Shown here piece by piece: positions 34,806-46,771 of a DNA stretch of 64,000 nucleotides. Numbering within the stretch: position 1 is the stretch's first letter; each line of letters starts with the position of its first letter. Both the position numbers and the translations under genes were made by a program. Source of the DNA: Euryodendron excelsum (lineage: Eukaryota > Streptophyta > Magnoliopsida > Ericales > Pentaphylacaceae); the NCBI GenBank assembly GCA_033060915.1, contig CM065392.1, forward strand, positions 13,593,001-13,657,000. Direction: 5' to 3'. The notes under the pieces are model-generated. The model did not search any database. It saw only the letters and a program-made list of their open reading frames with translations, and was not told where the DNA came from.

Positions 34806-34914
34806 TGGCGCCACTAGTAGTGGCGCCAAGCCAAAAAATGGCCTAGCGCCACTCCTAGTGGCGCCAGTGTAAATTTTGCCCTAGCGCCACTGCAACAGGC
34901 GCCAGGCTTGTCCA
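34806..34914 (+). promoter_or_regulatory. GGCGCC palindrome cluster upstream of E TATA
   Basis: Three inverted repeats lie in 109 bp. The first (34806-34828) has perfect 11-bp arms TGGCGCCACTA / TAGTGGCGCCA around one base. The second has 8-bp GCGCCACT / AGTGGCGC arms. The third is GCGCC / GGCGC. The cluster ends 6 bp before the TATA box, as in the 3' LTR and in D2. Confidence 0.7.
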
Positions 34915-34919
34915 ACTTC

Positions 34920-34927
34920 TATAAATA
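34920..34927 (+). promoter_or_regulatory. TATA box of E 5' LTR
   Basis: TTCTATAAATACAGAGCC. Transcription would start about 30 bp downstream. A donor-like ACAAGGTAGGC follows at about 35240. Confidence 0.75.
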
Positions 34928-35819
34928 CAGAGCCTCGTTCAACGTGAAAAGGGTCTGAAAACTTAACCTAGAAATCACACAATTCAATATACAGAGCTCG
35001 AGCACCTCCAAAAACCTTAGCCTCCCTAGGTTTTCCAAACCCTAGCCACCCTACACAAACCCTAGCCTCCTATACACTCATACACTCCCCCATACACTCA
35101 TACACTAGCCTTCAACCATTCTTTGAAGACTTGAAGAGCTGCCATCTAAAGCTTGAAGACAATCCTTGAAGGTTGAAGAAGAAGATCAAGACGAAGATCG
35201 AAGACCGAAGACTGTACAGCGCGCAAAATAAACAAGATACAAGGTAGGCTCCCTATTTAAATTTCCGCACTTCCCCCTCTCTCTTCTCTCTCGAACCCAC
35301 TTGGGTTTTCTCTATTTTAATCCCCCATCTCTTCCCCCCCTTTCTTTGCGTGCTTGAAATAAGGGGATTCCCGGTCTATGTGTAGGATTGGACTATTGGG
35401 GAGTCACCGTGTCGGGGGCTTTCTTCTAGTCTAACCAAAGACCACGTGGGTCCGGCCCCCTTGATTATGTGGTGAAACCTTAACCTTGTATGTTCACGAC
35501 CCCAAATTGCATTGTGCATGTCATAGTCTTGCATCTTCCAAAAACCGTTTTCAAAGTTGTTTTTCAAAATGTTTTCAAACTTGTTTTCAAAATTGCATCA
35601 AAATCTCTTTTTCAAAAACATGTTTTCAAAACCACAATTCTAGGGTGATTCTAGCCTTTTCATGGCTAGGGTTGCTTTAGGAAAGTGTTACATTAAAAGT
35701 GACCTTTTTGGTCTATATTTTCGAATCTTACTGTTTTCTAAAACCACTTTCTTAAAGTGGTTCTAGCCCTTTTATGGCTAGAATCGCTTTAGGAAAGTGA
35801 GACGTTTTCATACTTTCCA

Positions 35820-37440
35820 AAACTCGCTCTTTTCAAAAACTCCCTTCCAAAATCTATTTTTCAAAACTCCCTTTTTCAACTCCTTTCCAAAATCCTCTCC
35901 CCAAAATCCACTTTCTAAAAACCTTCCCCAAAGATCTTTCCAAAAACTCTCTTCAACAATCTTTAACCAAAAACATTTCTAGAAAAACTCTCTCCAAAAA
36001 ATCTTTCCAAAAAACTCTCTTTCCAAAATCTTCCTTCTAGAAATTCCCCTCTAGGATTTTCCTTCCAAAAACTCCCTCTTCAAACACACTTTCCAAAAAC
36101 TCCTTCCTAAGGTTCACCTTCGTTTCTAAAAACGCACTTTCCAAAAACTCTTTCCTTAGAGCCCAAGTCAAGCCCTAGAATCCACAATTAGGAAACCCTA
36201 AATTTTCTACCCAAAAACATGATTTTCAAACTTGGCCCCAAACTTAGGTTTCCAAAATCTCTCGTTTTTCTACATCAAAACTATACATGTTTCCAAAACC
36301 CGTTTTCTACGTCAAAACTATAATTTTTCAAATCTAGGGTTTCTAGAATCTCCTTTTCCAAATCCTTCCTAAATCCAATCTCCCCGTTTAGGAAACTAGA
36401 TCCTGTCCTCCGTTTTTGGAAACAAAATCCAACCTTTCTCTTTTAGAAACCAAATCCAATCTCTTCTTGATCCAAACCTTTCCTAATTCAATTCATTCCT
36501 AAACCATAAGTTTCCTAAACTTAAACTTTAAACCTTCTCTTAAGTTTCAAAATCCAATTCTTTCCTAAATCAAAACCTTCCTAAACTTCCACTTTCTTAA
36601 ACCTTTAGTTTCCAAAACTTGAACATAAAAATCTTTCCTAAACTTTAAAACTCAACTTTTAAATCTTTCCTAATTCTACCCTCCTTTCAAATCTTAACCT
36701 TTCAAACCTAAGTTTTCAAACTCTTCCTAAACTCAAACCTTTCCTAATCTCAAGATTTTCTAAAATTCTAAAACTTTCTAAATTTCAAATCTTTCTAAAT
36801 TCTAAACTTTCCAAAACTTCAACATCTTTCCAAATCTAAGACTTTTCTAAACTCAAAACTTTCTTAATTCAAACATTTCCTAAACTGAAAACTTTCCTTT
36901 TTCAAACATTTCCTAAAACGAAATTTTCTTGATTTCAAAACGTCCTTGTTTTCAAAACTTTCCAAATTCAAAACTTTCCAATTTTCGAAATTTTCTAATT
37001 TCAAAACCTTTCCTAAAACAACACTTTCCTAAGTTGAAACTTTCTTAAACCTAAAACTTTCCTAAAGTAAAGACTTTCCTAAACCTAAAACTTTCCTAAA
37101 TTCCAAACTTTCCCAATTTTGAAACTTTCCAAAAATGAAACTTTCCTAATTCAAAACTTTCCTAATCCAAATCTTTCCTAAATTCCAAGTTTCCAAATCT
37201 TTCCAAATCTTTCAAATTCAACATTCCAATCCAATCTTTCTTAATCTCAAGTCTTTCCTAGGTCTCCTATCTTTCCTAAGTCTAGGTTTTCCAAACGTCC
37301 ATCTTTTCACAACCAAGTCTTTCCAAAATCCATCTTTTCAAATCAAAGTCCAATCTTTTCCAAAATTTCAATTTCTAATCTCCTCTTCTAATTTCAAATC
37401 AAATTCAATCTCCTTTTTCAATCAACTCTTCTATTTTCAA
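35820..37440 (+). repeat. Pyrimidine-rich degenerate repeat in U5 of E 5' LTR
   Basis: Units of AACTTTCCTAAA and TTCCAAAACTC type for 1.6 kb. This is the mirror image in strand terms of the purine-rich tracts in the minus elements. Confidence 0.8.
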
Positions 37441-37457
37441 TCGGACTCTGGTCTGAA

Positions 37458-37493
37458 CTACGACTGACCTGATTCCCCCAAAGGGATACGTAG
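37458..37493 (+). ncRNA. Two-stem U5 element (E 5' LTR)
   Basis: CTACG and CGTAG form the outer stem. Inside, TGACCTGAT is followed by TCCC-CCAAA-GGGA as the inner stem. It is conserved within otherwise low-complexity sequence. Confidence 0.6.
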
Positions 37494-38278
37494 GCAACCT
37501 TCATAGGTGCGGTCACAATACTTTTCAAACTTTCAATTCCACCCTCATGGGTGCGGTTTCCAAAATCTTTTCAAATCTCAAATTCCCAATCTATTTTTAA
37601 AATTCCAAAATTTCTATTTTCAAACTTCTACTTTCAATTTTCAAACTTTCCAATTTCAATTCTATTTCTTCAAATCTATTTTCAAATCAAATCAATCTCT
37701 TTCCAAATCTATTTTCCAATTCTCTTATTTTGCACTTGCATATCATGCATCATATTTTTCAAACATTGTTTTTCAAAGTGGATAGGATTGGCCAATAGTT
37801 AGTTAAAGACTCTCGTAGGTAAATCTAGGGTAGATTGACATGTAGGTACCGAAAGGGCGGGGTAGGGTGATAGCTTAGTGCATCTTCCCTACACGTAACC
37901 AACCTCCGAACCTAGGATCACTGTTTTCGAAAGACCAAACGGAGTTATTTTTCTAAAAAGGGCTAAATGTTTTCCAAAGGTTGCCAAACAACCTGTTTTC
38001 CTTAAAAACCCTCTCTTGAGGAGATATTTTCAAAATTGTTTTCCAAAACCCTAAGTATAGTCTTTGGATTATTCTCAGTTTTTAGGTGACCTAACTCACC
38101 TTAATCAAGTTAGGTGGCGACTCCAAATCTTTTTCAAAAGCCCTTTATTCAAACTTATTTTTCAATTCAAACCTAGTCGCACTCATTCTTCTAGGAGGGT
38201 GAGTTATAATGAGAGAGTACAGCATTTTTCCCACTTGTGTGAGTATTCCTCGAGTGCGAAAAATCTGGGCGCGATAGC

Positions 38279-38296
38279 TGGCGACTCCGCTGGGGA
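38279..38296 (+). promoter_or_regulatory. Primer-binding site of element E (tRNA-Arg type)
   Basis: TGGCGACTCCGCTGGGGA lies 2 bp after the LTR end. It differs at one base from the complement of the tRNA-Arg(ACG) 3' end as I recall it. Tat/Ogre elements are known to use tRNA-Arg-type PBSs. Confidence 0.85.
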
Positions 38297-40230
38297 CACT
38301 TAGAGGGTTAGGCCATAGTCATGTCTTTTTACCCTTTACCCATGTAGAGTCTTCAATTAACTTGGTTCAATCCTATTCACCTCAAATTTTCAAAAACTAA
38401 ATTTTCAAAATTGTTTACAAAAACAAAAAAAACATGCATTTATTCATATTATCTTGTATTATGTTTGTCATCCACATACTGACACTTGCATTTTTGTTTT
38501 GTAGGTGCGCTTTATGTTTAAATTTTTATTAACTGCTTTGCATGAATGTGATGTACAGGATGAACGGGAGTTGTTGGGCTCTTTCCTCCACTTTTAAAAA
38601 TCACACACACACTACATGTGCACTTACATTCTGCATACTTGCATACCCTGATATGTCCTTTCTAGTTAGAAAGGGGGAACGGTATATTGGTTGTGGGCAA
38701 GATGCTGTGTCAGTTTCTTTGCCTACGGCCTCTTGATGGTTCCCTCGCTCGGATCACCAACCGATCATGGCACCACCTCGGGGAGTGGGCCTAGGTTTGA
38801 AGATCCGGGGACCGAGCCTTTTTAGGACGCATTAGTCAACCCTCAACCTCGTACTCATACAGACAACATGCATAGCCGAACCTCTGCCGGATTTAGGACA
38901 CGAGCACCTTTTTCAAAATCACGGAGGAAAGGGCGACTGCTCTTACTTTCATTTATACCTGTTTATTCCTGCGGTTATAATGCTTGTATTTATACTGTTA
39001 TAATGCCTATCTAACTGTTCATGCATGCATGTTTACTTCAATTGTACTTTCTCTCCTTATACTCTTTGCATATTCATGTTCATGCCTTCAATATCCCATG
39101 TCAAGACAAGAGTTCCAAGTAACTCAAGTCACTGCTTTCTCATGCATATGATCAACCCATTGAGAGTGACACCAACGTTACTCTCCCTTGCATTAAACCT
39201 ACCCAAACCCTAAGGGTTCCCACGTAACCCTAAGGGACTCATTGCATGCATCTCAATCCATTCCACAAGAGGGGCCCCAATCCCTCTATGCTCACGGAGA
39301 TAGGGTTGCCAAGAAGACAAGGGGCAACCGATCAACAAGGTTTCTCAGCGACCTCCTCGACATCAAATTCAACGAAGGCGGACCCGAAGACTCAAGAGTA
39401 GTTTAGGATCTCTCTTTGTAAAAGTAGATAGGTGGAAGTCCAAAGGAAAATGTTCCCCCTCCCCCTATTAAAATGTATTTCAATTTTTTTGTATCTTAAA
39501 CCCAAAATTCAATGTATTTCTTTACTTTTATGAATGAATGCATGAATAGATGAAGGTTCCCAACTGATAGTAAGGCATTTGCATACAGGGGCAAATCCCC
39601 TATCTCCAAAAGTGAGCCAATGCATCATGTATAGTCTCCCCTCTAAGTAGGGGCACCTCTAGGACATGCATTGCATAAAAATTTTCAAATCAAGGGACTA
39701 ACTTCTTTTTTGTTTTTGTTTTCTATCCTCCCCCTCCTCATTTCCAAACATCAAGAGAACTGAAGGCAGAAGCAAGACAAGAAGGGGGTTTTTCTAAACC
39801 ATTTATTCATTGTTATCATATTGCTCGCACATTCACTTCTTTTATGCTCATGCACCCATATCCATTGCAAGACAAGAGTTCCAAGAAACTCGAGTCATTT
39901 CGTTCTCATGCATCTATTCAACCGTAGAGAGAAAGGAGCAATCCGATCTCATGTTAATCGAACCTACCAAGCTTCCTACGGGTTTTTAAACCCTAAGGAT
40001 TCATGGCATGCATAGAACCATATCTCGAGGGAGGCCCAAATCTCTCTCAGTCTATGGAGGCAGGATTGCCCACATAGGAAATCATTAACCGGCCCACGCC
40101 GAAGAGGTATTGTATTGCATAATAGGGGCAAAACCCTACCTCCAAAATGGACTTGTCATCATTCCTAGACTCCCTCAAAGAAGGGACCTCCATAGGACAT
40201 GCATTGCATAGAACCCCCAACTCCACATGT
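38297..40230 (+). other. Element E leader with duplicated segment
   Basis: Non-coding leader. A block with AAGACAAGAGTTCCAAG ... CCCTAAGG ... GGACATGCATTGCATA occurs twice (about 39095-39675 and 39865-40210). D2 has one copy, at 59960-60530. Short frames such as 39025-39213 (shared with D2 on its own strand) are below the level at which I would call a gene. Confidence 0.55.
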
Positions 40231-40329
40231 TAACTATATTTTGTTTTTCTTTTCTTTTTCATGTCAAAGAGCACAATCGAACTCATGGAAACCCCTCTAG
40301 TATCATGCCTAATTCAAACTCATGCAAGG

Positions 40330-40587
40330 ATGAGCCAGGCTATTGAAGGAGGCCGAATCTACGTGAAGGAATAATTAACCATCCATCTGCAAGACATTAC
40401 CTCTATGCAACTACCCTCGCACCATGCCAAGACAATCACTATCCATGCAGAAGAGGACCTCACCATTTGCGAAGTCTTGTTAGACCCGTGTATTGTAACA
40501 ACACATCCTCTAACTTCCAAATGCATGACAAATATCATGAACTCGCCCTCCATTGATACACCTGAGAATGAAGCACCAAGAGGTTGA
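40330..40587 (+). pseudogene. Retropepsin-like protease scrap of element E
   Basis: The frame has one TAA (40372-40374). Downstream it reads MQLPSHHAKTITIHAEED and ICEVLLDP. This is arranged like the N-terminal part of Tat-type proteases, where a strand pair is followed by VLxD and then the catalytic triad residues. The expected D-S/T-G (or D-N-G) is D-P-C here (Asp at 40483-40485), so the active site would be lost. It is the only trace of gag-pro in E; gag itself is deleted. The assignment rests on motif order alone and could be wrong. Confidence 0.4.
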
Positions 40588-40589
40588 TG

Positions 40590-43090
40590 TAGTCCCAAAA
40601 CCCTATTAAGGATTCTCACCAAAAGGCCCACAAGAAAAGGGAGTTTTTCATAAAATTCATTTGTTTCCTTTTTGTTTGTCTATTTTCTTGCATATCTTAT
40701 TTAAATAAACACACATGCCGTGCATTCATGATTTGAAATGAAAAAGATGAAGTTTCCAGTTTATCCCCTTTTGTCTCATACTCTTATGGAGGATTGTTGT
40801 GTTTAAGGATTCTTTCCCATTTAGTGATGACTCGACTTGAAGGATGGGATAGCATAGGCCACCTATTTAAAAGGGGTTAAAACCTTCGAGAGAGAATGAG
40901 AGAATGAGAGATAGGAGGAAGACAGTCTCAATAGAGAAGTGCAGAGTTTATTAAAAAGGCGACACTTGCGTGATATCCTGGCTAAGCGATGGGCAGCCGA
41001 GTCCCTAAAATGATGAGAAGCCATTGTTCTACTTATCCCAAATAAACACTACCCTTTGCTCAGCCCACTAGAGCCGTACATAATTTCTTTTCAGATATCC
41101 CCAAACCCATAACCATCCCCCACATTGGGGTGAGCACAAAATAGTTGATTTGATAGAACATGTAGGGTTTCATTGACAGAAACCCATCATCCCTAGGAGT
41201 AATGTCTAAATTTTGTACAAAGGCTTTATGGACTAAGCAATTCAATTTGAAATGATTAGAGGCCCTCAATTCTATTACCATACACAAAAATATTCCCTTT
41301 GCTTAAACCATTAGTGCCTCGTAGGAAGCGGAAGTTTTCTTTTTGTCAACCCTGATCCGAAACCATCCCCCCACACTGGGGCAGTCAGGCAGCAAAAGAT
41401 TTGGCAGAGAACGTCATCGACCATCAAGCTGAAGTAACATGAAGGCTCTATGGATCAAGCAATCTTATTCAAAATGAAGAGAAGCCACCATTTCATTTCC
41501 CATACAGTCAAAAGAAACCCCTTGCCAAACTTGTTGAGCCATCTATCCTTTTCCCGAAAAAACCCAACCTAGGGATCACCGCCCACATTGGGTAGATTAA
41601 ACCGCCAACGAAAAGGTCTAAAGAAAAAGGATCGAAGAATTAGTCGTTCCATAAAAGAAAAAAAGGACAAGGTAAAGAAAGAGAGTTGCCAAGGGGCAAG
41701 AGGCCAAAAAAAAAAAAATCTATCTAAAGAAAGGCCTGAAGAAAACCATGATTGAGTCATCTTCAAAAGCATAATAAGAAAATCAAATGAGAAGGGAGTC
41801 ATGTTTCCCTCAAAAAGCACATGGAAATGGTGAAAGAAAAGAGTCGTTTTCACCATGGGAAGTATATGGTCAAAAGCAAGAAGGAAATCTAAAGGTGATC
41901 TTAGGTTACAAAGAAACCCAGTAGAAGAAATAGGTTTGAGCCTTTACCCTTTCTTGTTAAACCCTAACCTATGGCCTACATTACAACCCTACTAAAGTCC
42001 ACTCTGATTGAGAAGGATTGCTTGATCTAAATGAGCCAAATATATTTCTGAAGCTAGAGGAGGATATCAAGGGAAGAAACCCCAGTGGAAGACCAACCAA
42101 GGATGGTGCGGATCTAACCCTACTGGAAGCAACATTAGATTTGAGCTTACATATCCCGTTCATTCATAAACCCCTTAACCTAGCCTACGTTACGGTCCAA
42201 ATTAAAGTCCTCTCTGATCAAAGAGAATTGCTTAGTCTAAATAAGCCTGAACAATAGTAAGACAAGTAGGGTGAGAAAGGAGAATTGGAAGAGAATGCAA
42301 GGGGCAATCTCATGCTCCAAGATGTGCTCAGATGGTTTCGGTTTTAACAACCCATTAAAAGAAAATCTTTGAGCCTAAATATCCCTTTATTTCTTACAAC
42401 CCCTAAACCCAGCCTACATTATGGTCCTAAAAGAAGTCTTCTCAAATTGAGGGCTTACCTGTTTATCGCTTTGCAAAGAGCATGCGAGTTGTCGCTCGAG
42501 CCATGATGGCATTTTGAAGATCTATGAGAGAAACCCAAGTGAGCTCAGAAACACCCCAAACAGTAACCCTGTAGAAAGTAGGGATAAGATAGCAAACCAA
42601 AAGGTCAAGATCCCTAGAGAATGGAGCAAATGCTATCACACCCCGATGAGAATGGGACAAAACTAAATGGGGCAGAATCCTGGAAAGGAACAGAATCCTG
42701 AGAGTATGGGCCTAAGGGGCAATCTTGGGATTTTCTTTGTAAATAGCTTATATACATGTAGTGCTGATGCATCCATGACATGTATAACCTGTACATCCAT
42801 TTAGATTCATGTGTAGTTTGTATCTATGCATGCATTCAGCTGCATTCCTGTATGAACTTGTTCATTTGCAAGGAAGTAGGTTATGCATTTAAATCAATTC
42901 CTACATAAATCTATGCATTTATCACCAAAAAAAAAAATGGGGAACATTGCATTAAATTCTATTTATGTATGTACATTATCCAAAAGTACAACGTGCATTC
43001 AATTCCAATTCTGTGTGAACTTGTGCATTCATAAAAAGTAGGACACACATTCAATTCATAAAAAAAGTATGACATGCGTTCACCCCTTAC
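40590..43090 (+). other. Element E region between protease scrap and antisense gene
   Basis: No RT, RNase H or integrase motif is visible here. The sequence aligns, inverted, with D2 57720-55820 and B 11160-9200. It includes the duplicated block (about 42200 and 42420) and the ATG-rich tandem array (42960-43080). This is the place where pol should be. Confidence 0.55.
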
Positions 43091-43127
43091 CGGGGCATTC
43101 TTAAACTGTTTTTGTACAAAACTCACT

Positions 43128-44198
43128 CTATGTCTCTCTCTTTCTCTCAAATTGGAAACAGGGAACAAAGCAAAATATAAAAAGGAACTGAAGCCACCCC
43201 TCAGATATCTCCGGTACTGGCCCACACCTCAGAAAGCTCAAATTTCCATGACCAATAAGAAACAGAGAATGGGGCAATGGCCCACCCTCGACCTCCCCAA
43301 TCAAACGGCTTCGAAAGAGGGGTAGTGAATAAGTGGCCAATCACCCAAAGCTGGAGTAATGAAGCACATCCCCAACAATGAGCATCGCCCCCCTCCCTAA
43401 GGTCTGTCCCACAACCATAGGAGCATATGGGTGCCCCTCATGAATCCTGGCAAGCAGTACAAGTAATTGGCAGTCAACCACGTCATTCCCTCGAGGAGAA
43501 ACATCCAGAATCTTAAGAAGAGCGAAGTTGGGGCCACCATGTGAGAGATTGACCAATCTTGAGAAGTATGCCAATCCCCTATCCGTCGCAAACTCAAAAT
43601 GAGAGAAACAAGAACTTCATTGGGACATAAGGAAACTGGGATCGTAGATAAGAAGAAAAAGCCTTAAAATGGAGCCCAAGCTGAAGAGCGACAATCGTGA
43701 TGCAGCCAGCAGGAAAAGTGGGTCCTATAATGTCAGTTGAACCATCCCGAAGACCTAGGAGGAAGCCATACTCATGGGGAGTAGGGGCAAGCTCACATTC
43801 CCCAAAATGGAAGAAAGACAGGTCAGGTGGAAACCACTACCAGAAAGCAAGCTGCACTAATAGGAGAGAAGCCATGCAACCAAAAGACCAGCAAAAATGT
43901 CTTGCTCATCTGAAGGATGCTCGTCATACCAAACCCGTAGTTAGCTCAAAATAGTGTCGGCCATCCGAAAAGTCAAAAGTGGAAAACCTCAATGTCCATC
44001 TCATCCACGAGGGTTGGCTCAACGGAGGGAAGGGGTCGACTGGAGGCCTACTCCCCCCTCCTACCCTGGCTAGAAGGTGCTCGATTGGTAGAGTGCTGAC
44101 TACCCCTAGAGCGGCTGGAGCTGCTGACAAGAATTTGTTCGGGCCATCTTCCGGAAGCAGTGACTCTTCTCAGAACCCTCATCGCCTGCGCCCGCCAT
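43128..44198 (-). pseudogene. Antisense PMD/DUF7745-like gene remnant of element E
   Basis: The start (ATG at 44198-44196) follows a CTTACCTTTCAG acceptor and begins MAGAGDEGSE, like the MADAGDDGSD of the D2 gene. The body is different: around 43812-43620 it reads FHFGECELAPTPHEYGFLLG and continues open for some 70 codons to a TGA, and 43574-43341 reads LVNLSHGGPNFALL, then HEGHPYAPMVVGQTLGRG. The HFG-ELAPT-EY-LLG pattern is typical of plant transposon-associated PMD or DUF7745 proteins. Several frameshifts and stops separate the pieces. It occupies the slot taken by PMD in D1 and D2. Confidence 0.5.
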
Positions 44199-45203
44199 CC
44201 TGAAAGGTAAGTCAAGGTAAGAGGTATTAGAATTCGATATATGCAGTTCAAAAGATAAAGAAATAAAAGCAACAAAGAAATAATAATGATAATAACCAAA
44301 GGTGAAACATAAAATAAAAGTGAAGGACACAACTTCCATATACATCCTATTCAGACCAACCTAAAAGTTTCTTAAACTTTTCATTCAAGGTTTCTTTTCT
44401 AAAATCAACTATCAAAGGTTCCTTAAAATTTTTTTGAAAAGTTTCTTGACTTTTTCTTTTCAAAAAGTTCTTTTTCAAAAATCAGTTTCCCAATGGTTTC
44501 TTATTATTATCCTCCAAAAGTTTTCAAAAATTCTTTCTTCTAAAATTTCCTTTCCAAAGTTAGTTTTCAAAAGGTTTTCTGATTCTGATTTCTAAAAGTT
44601 CTTTTTCAAAATCACTTCTTAAAATCAAATTCTACTTTGAAAATCAGGGTCAAAAATCATTTTCAAAATCATGTCTAAAATTTTTTCAATCCATCTCCAA
44701 GTTTTTCTGATTTAGTTCTTCAAGAAAATCCCTTTTCCAAATCCTATCCCCCCCAAACTTTTCTTTCAAAAGAGTATTGGACAAAATAAATCCTCAAAAA
44801 TTTTCAAGGTTTCACTCAAAAAATTCTTCCTTCCAAAATTTCTATCAAGTTCCGAAGTTTTCTATCCTAAATCCTTGTCAATCTTAAAAATTTTCAAATC
44901 CGAAAGAGTTCTTAAATTCTTACCTCCAAAATGTCTCCTAAAATGCTATTTTTCAAAATCTTTCCAAGTTTTCTGTCCAACAGGATTTCAAAACTCAAGT
45001 CTTAGGTCAAAATGAATTCCCTCCAAATTCTAGGCAGCTCTGCCCTTTTTCCGCCAAAACTAGTTTTTGAAGGCCTTTTTGGCCCGTTATCCATTTTCGA
45101 CCCCCGTTGTCGAAAGATTTTCAGTATCCGTCCGTCCGACTGCCTCACGGTCAACATGGGACACTTACTCTTATCGTTTTCTGTCTTTGACAAGCAAAGA
45201 CAG
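44199..45203 (-). other. Intron-like and untranslated 5' part of E's antisense gene
   Basis: This lies between the PPT and the antisense ATG. The left end is the CTTTCAG acceptor at about 44200-44210. The AT-rich body matches intron 1 of the PMD genes. The GGCGCC palindrome present in D1 and D2 is missing here. Confidence 0.45.
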
Positions 45204-45218
45204 AAAAAGAGGGGCAGC
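45204..45218 (+). promoter_or_regulatory. Polypurine tract of element E
   Basis: AAAAAGAGGGGCAGC abuts the 3' LTR start. Confidence 0.85.
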
Positions 45219-45424
45219 TGTAAGTACCCCATTTTTGACCGCTCGGCAGTCTACACTTCGTCCAGACTTGTTTTCAAGTCATTTTGGGCATATTCCAATT
45301 GAAACTAATCCTCTAGGTCCAAATTCCATCTTTCCATCGCTTCGCGGGCCTGTCAGGCCCAAATAGAGGCAAAATGACCAAAATGCCCTTAGGGGCATTG
45401 TTCTTTCTTATTCCAATTCCAATC

Positions 45425-45945
45425 CCACTCTCGAGACAGTTTATTCCTCGAGACGGTCCGAGTAGCAAAACTACTCACAAAACCGTTAGAGTGGCGGAAA
45501 CACTCACAATCCAGGCACTTCTCTTCGGAGACGGTAAGACCCCTTTCCAATCCCTCTCTCGAGACAGTTTATTCCTCGAGACAATTCCAATCCAGGCACG
45601 TCTCTTCGGAGACGGTAAGACCCCTTTCCAATCCCTCTCTCGAGATAGTTTATTCCTTGAGACGGTTCCAATCCAGGCACATCTCTTCGGAGACGATAAG
45701 ACCCCTTCCAGTCCCACTCTCGAGACACTTCATTCCTCGAGACGGTCCGAGTAGCAAAACTACTCACAAACCCGTTAGAGTAGCGGAAATACTCACAGAA
45801 CCGTTAGAGTAGCGGAAATACTCACAAACCCGTTAGAGTAGCGGAAATACTCAACCCCGTCCGAGTAGCGAAAATACTCACAAACCATCAACCCCGTCCG
45901 AGTAGCGGAAGTACTCACACCATTAGAGTGGCGAAAACACTCAAA
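45425..45945 (+). repeat. U3 tandem repeats of E 3' LTR
   Basis: Three to four copies of an ~82-bp unit, each with CGTCTC-TTCG-GAGACG (some mutated to ACATCTC or CACTTCTC), then 29-bp units with AGAGTAGCGGAAATACTC. Copy numbers differ from those in the 5' LTR. Confidence 0.8.
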
Positions 45946-46036
45946 ACCCAGGTCAACACTAGTGTCTGTTAGCTCACTTCGGTGAAAAATGACCAGATTA
46001 CCCTTAGGACCTTTTTCGAGACTTTTCGGTCAAGAT

Positions 46037-46560
46037 GACCATTTTGCCCCTAGGCATCCGAATGCCCCGGGAACCACACCGGCTCTGGGTATCAAACCGG
46101 TAACCTCCTGAGAATACTTTTTATGGTGTTCTCAACCTCCCTTTACCTTTCCAGATCATTCCGAGTCAGTTCCGGCCAACTCGGTACAAAATGACCGTTT
46201 TGCCCTTGGAGGGCCGGTCTCCTTCTTCGACCATACCGGCTTTGAGTATCAAACCGGTAATGTCCCGAGAATACTTTTTATAGTATTCTCAACCTTTCTT
46301 TACCTTTCCGGACCATTCCGAGTCAGTTCCGGCAAACCCGGTACAAAATGACCGTTTTGCCCCTAGTGGGCCGGTCTTCTTTTCTGGCCACGCCGGCTCT
46401 GGGAATCAAACCGGCAACCTCTGGGAACATTCTAAATAATGTTTCCAGATCCCAAGTCTTTTTCCGGGACAATCCGGGTTCGCCCCAGTAGTTTTCCGGC
46501 CCGATTGACCGTTTTGCCCCTAAAGGCCCGGTCAACCTTTCCGACCCACCTTATCCTCAC
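46037..46560 (+). repeat. Phased ~157-bp U3 repeat, E 3' LTR
   Basis: GACC starts at 46037, 46193, 46350 and 46507: spacings 156, 157, 157, identical to the 5' LTR. Confidence 0.8.
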
Positions 46561-46771
46561 TTTCAGTCAACTACCTCTAGGACACTATTTTAAGTGTTCC
46601 CGCTCCTTTCCAGCCTTCCGAGTCATTCCCGGCTCCTTCAAATCATTCCCGGGCTTTCCGGAGTCACTCCTAGTGAAGCTAGGCTAAAATTTACATGGTA
46701 GTCACTAGTACAGGCGCCCAAATCTAGTCAAAGATACGTTGCTTGCCGACCTTAAACCTTTCCTAATTGGC

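Larger units (their letters stand above)
32989..38276 (+). mobile_element. Element E 5' LTR (5288 bp)
   Basis: It starts TGTAAGCACCCC and ends GGGCGCGATA, followed by the PBS. U3 holds 29-bp and about 82-bp repeats (33230-33975), the phased 157-bp units (34069-34600) and the palindromes at 34806-34914. TATA is at 34920-34927. U5 holds hairpins (35651-35783), the pyrimidine-rich tract (35820-37440) and the two-stem element (37458-37493). About 14 differences from the 3' LTR are visible by eye over the first 185 bp. Confidence 0.9.

Noticed and set aside
41060..41856. Minus-strand frames of 75-95 codons in E resembling plus-strand frames in B and D1
   Set aside because: Similarity is at the DNA level between homologous element segments; lengths and frames are not kept, and no domain is evident.
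42960..43080. ATG-rich array as a coding or regulatory module
   Set aside because: It is a degenerate tandem repeat also present at 9220-9480; nothing further can be supported.
45475..45767. Repetitive frames of 80-126 codons in U3 of E and D2 (also 33535-33771, 52055-52307)
   Set aside because: They translate the tandem hairpin repeat in either strand; the periodic peptide reflects the DNA repeat.
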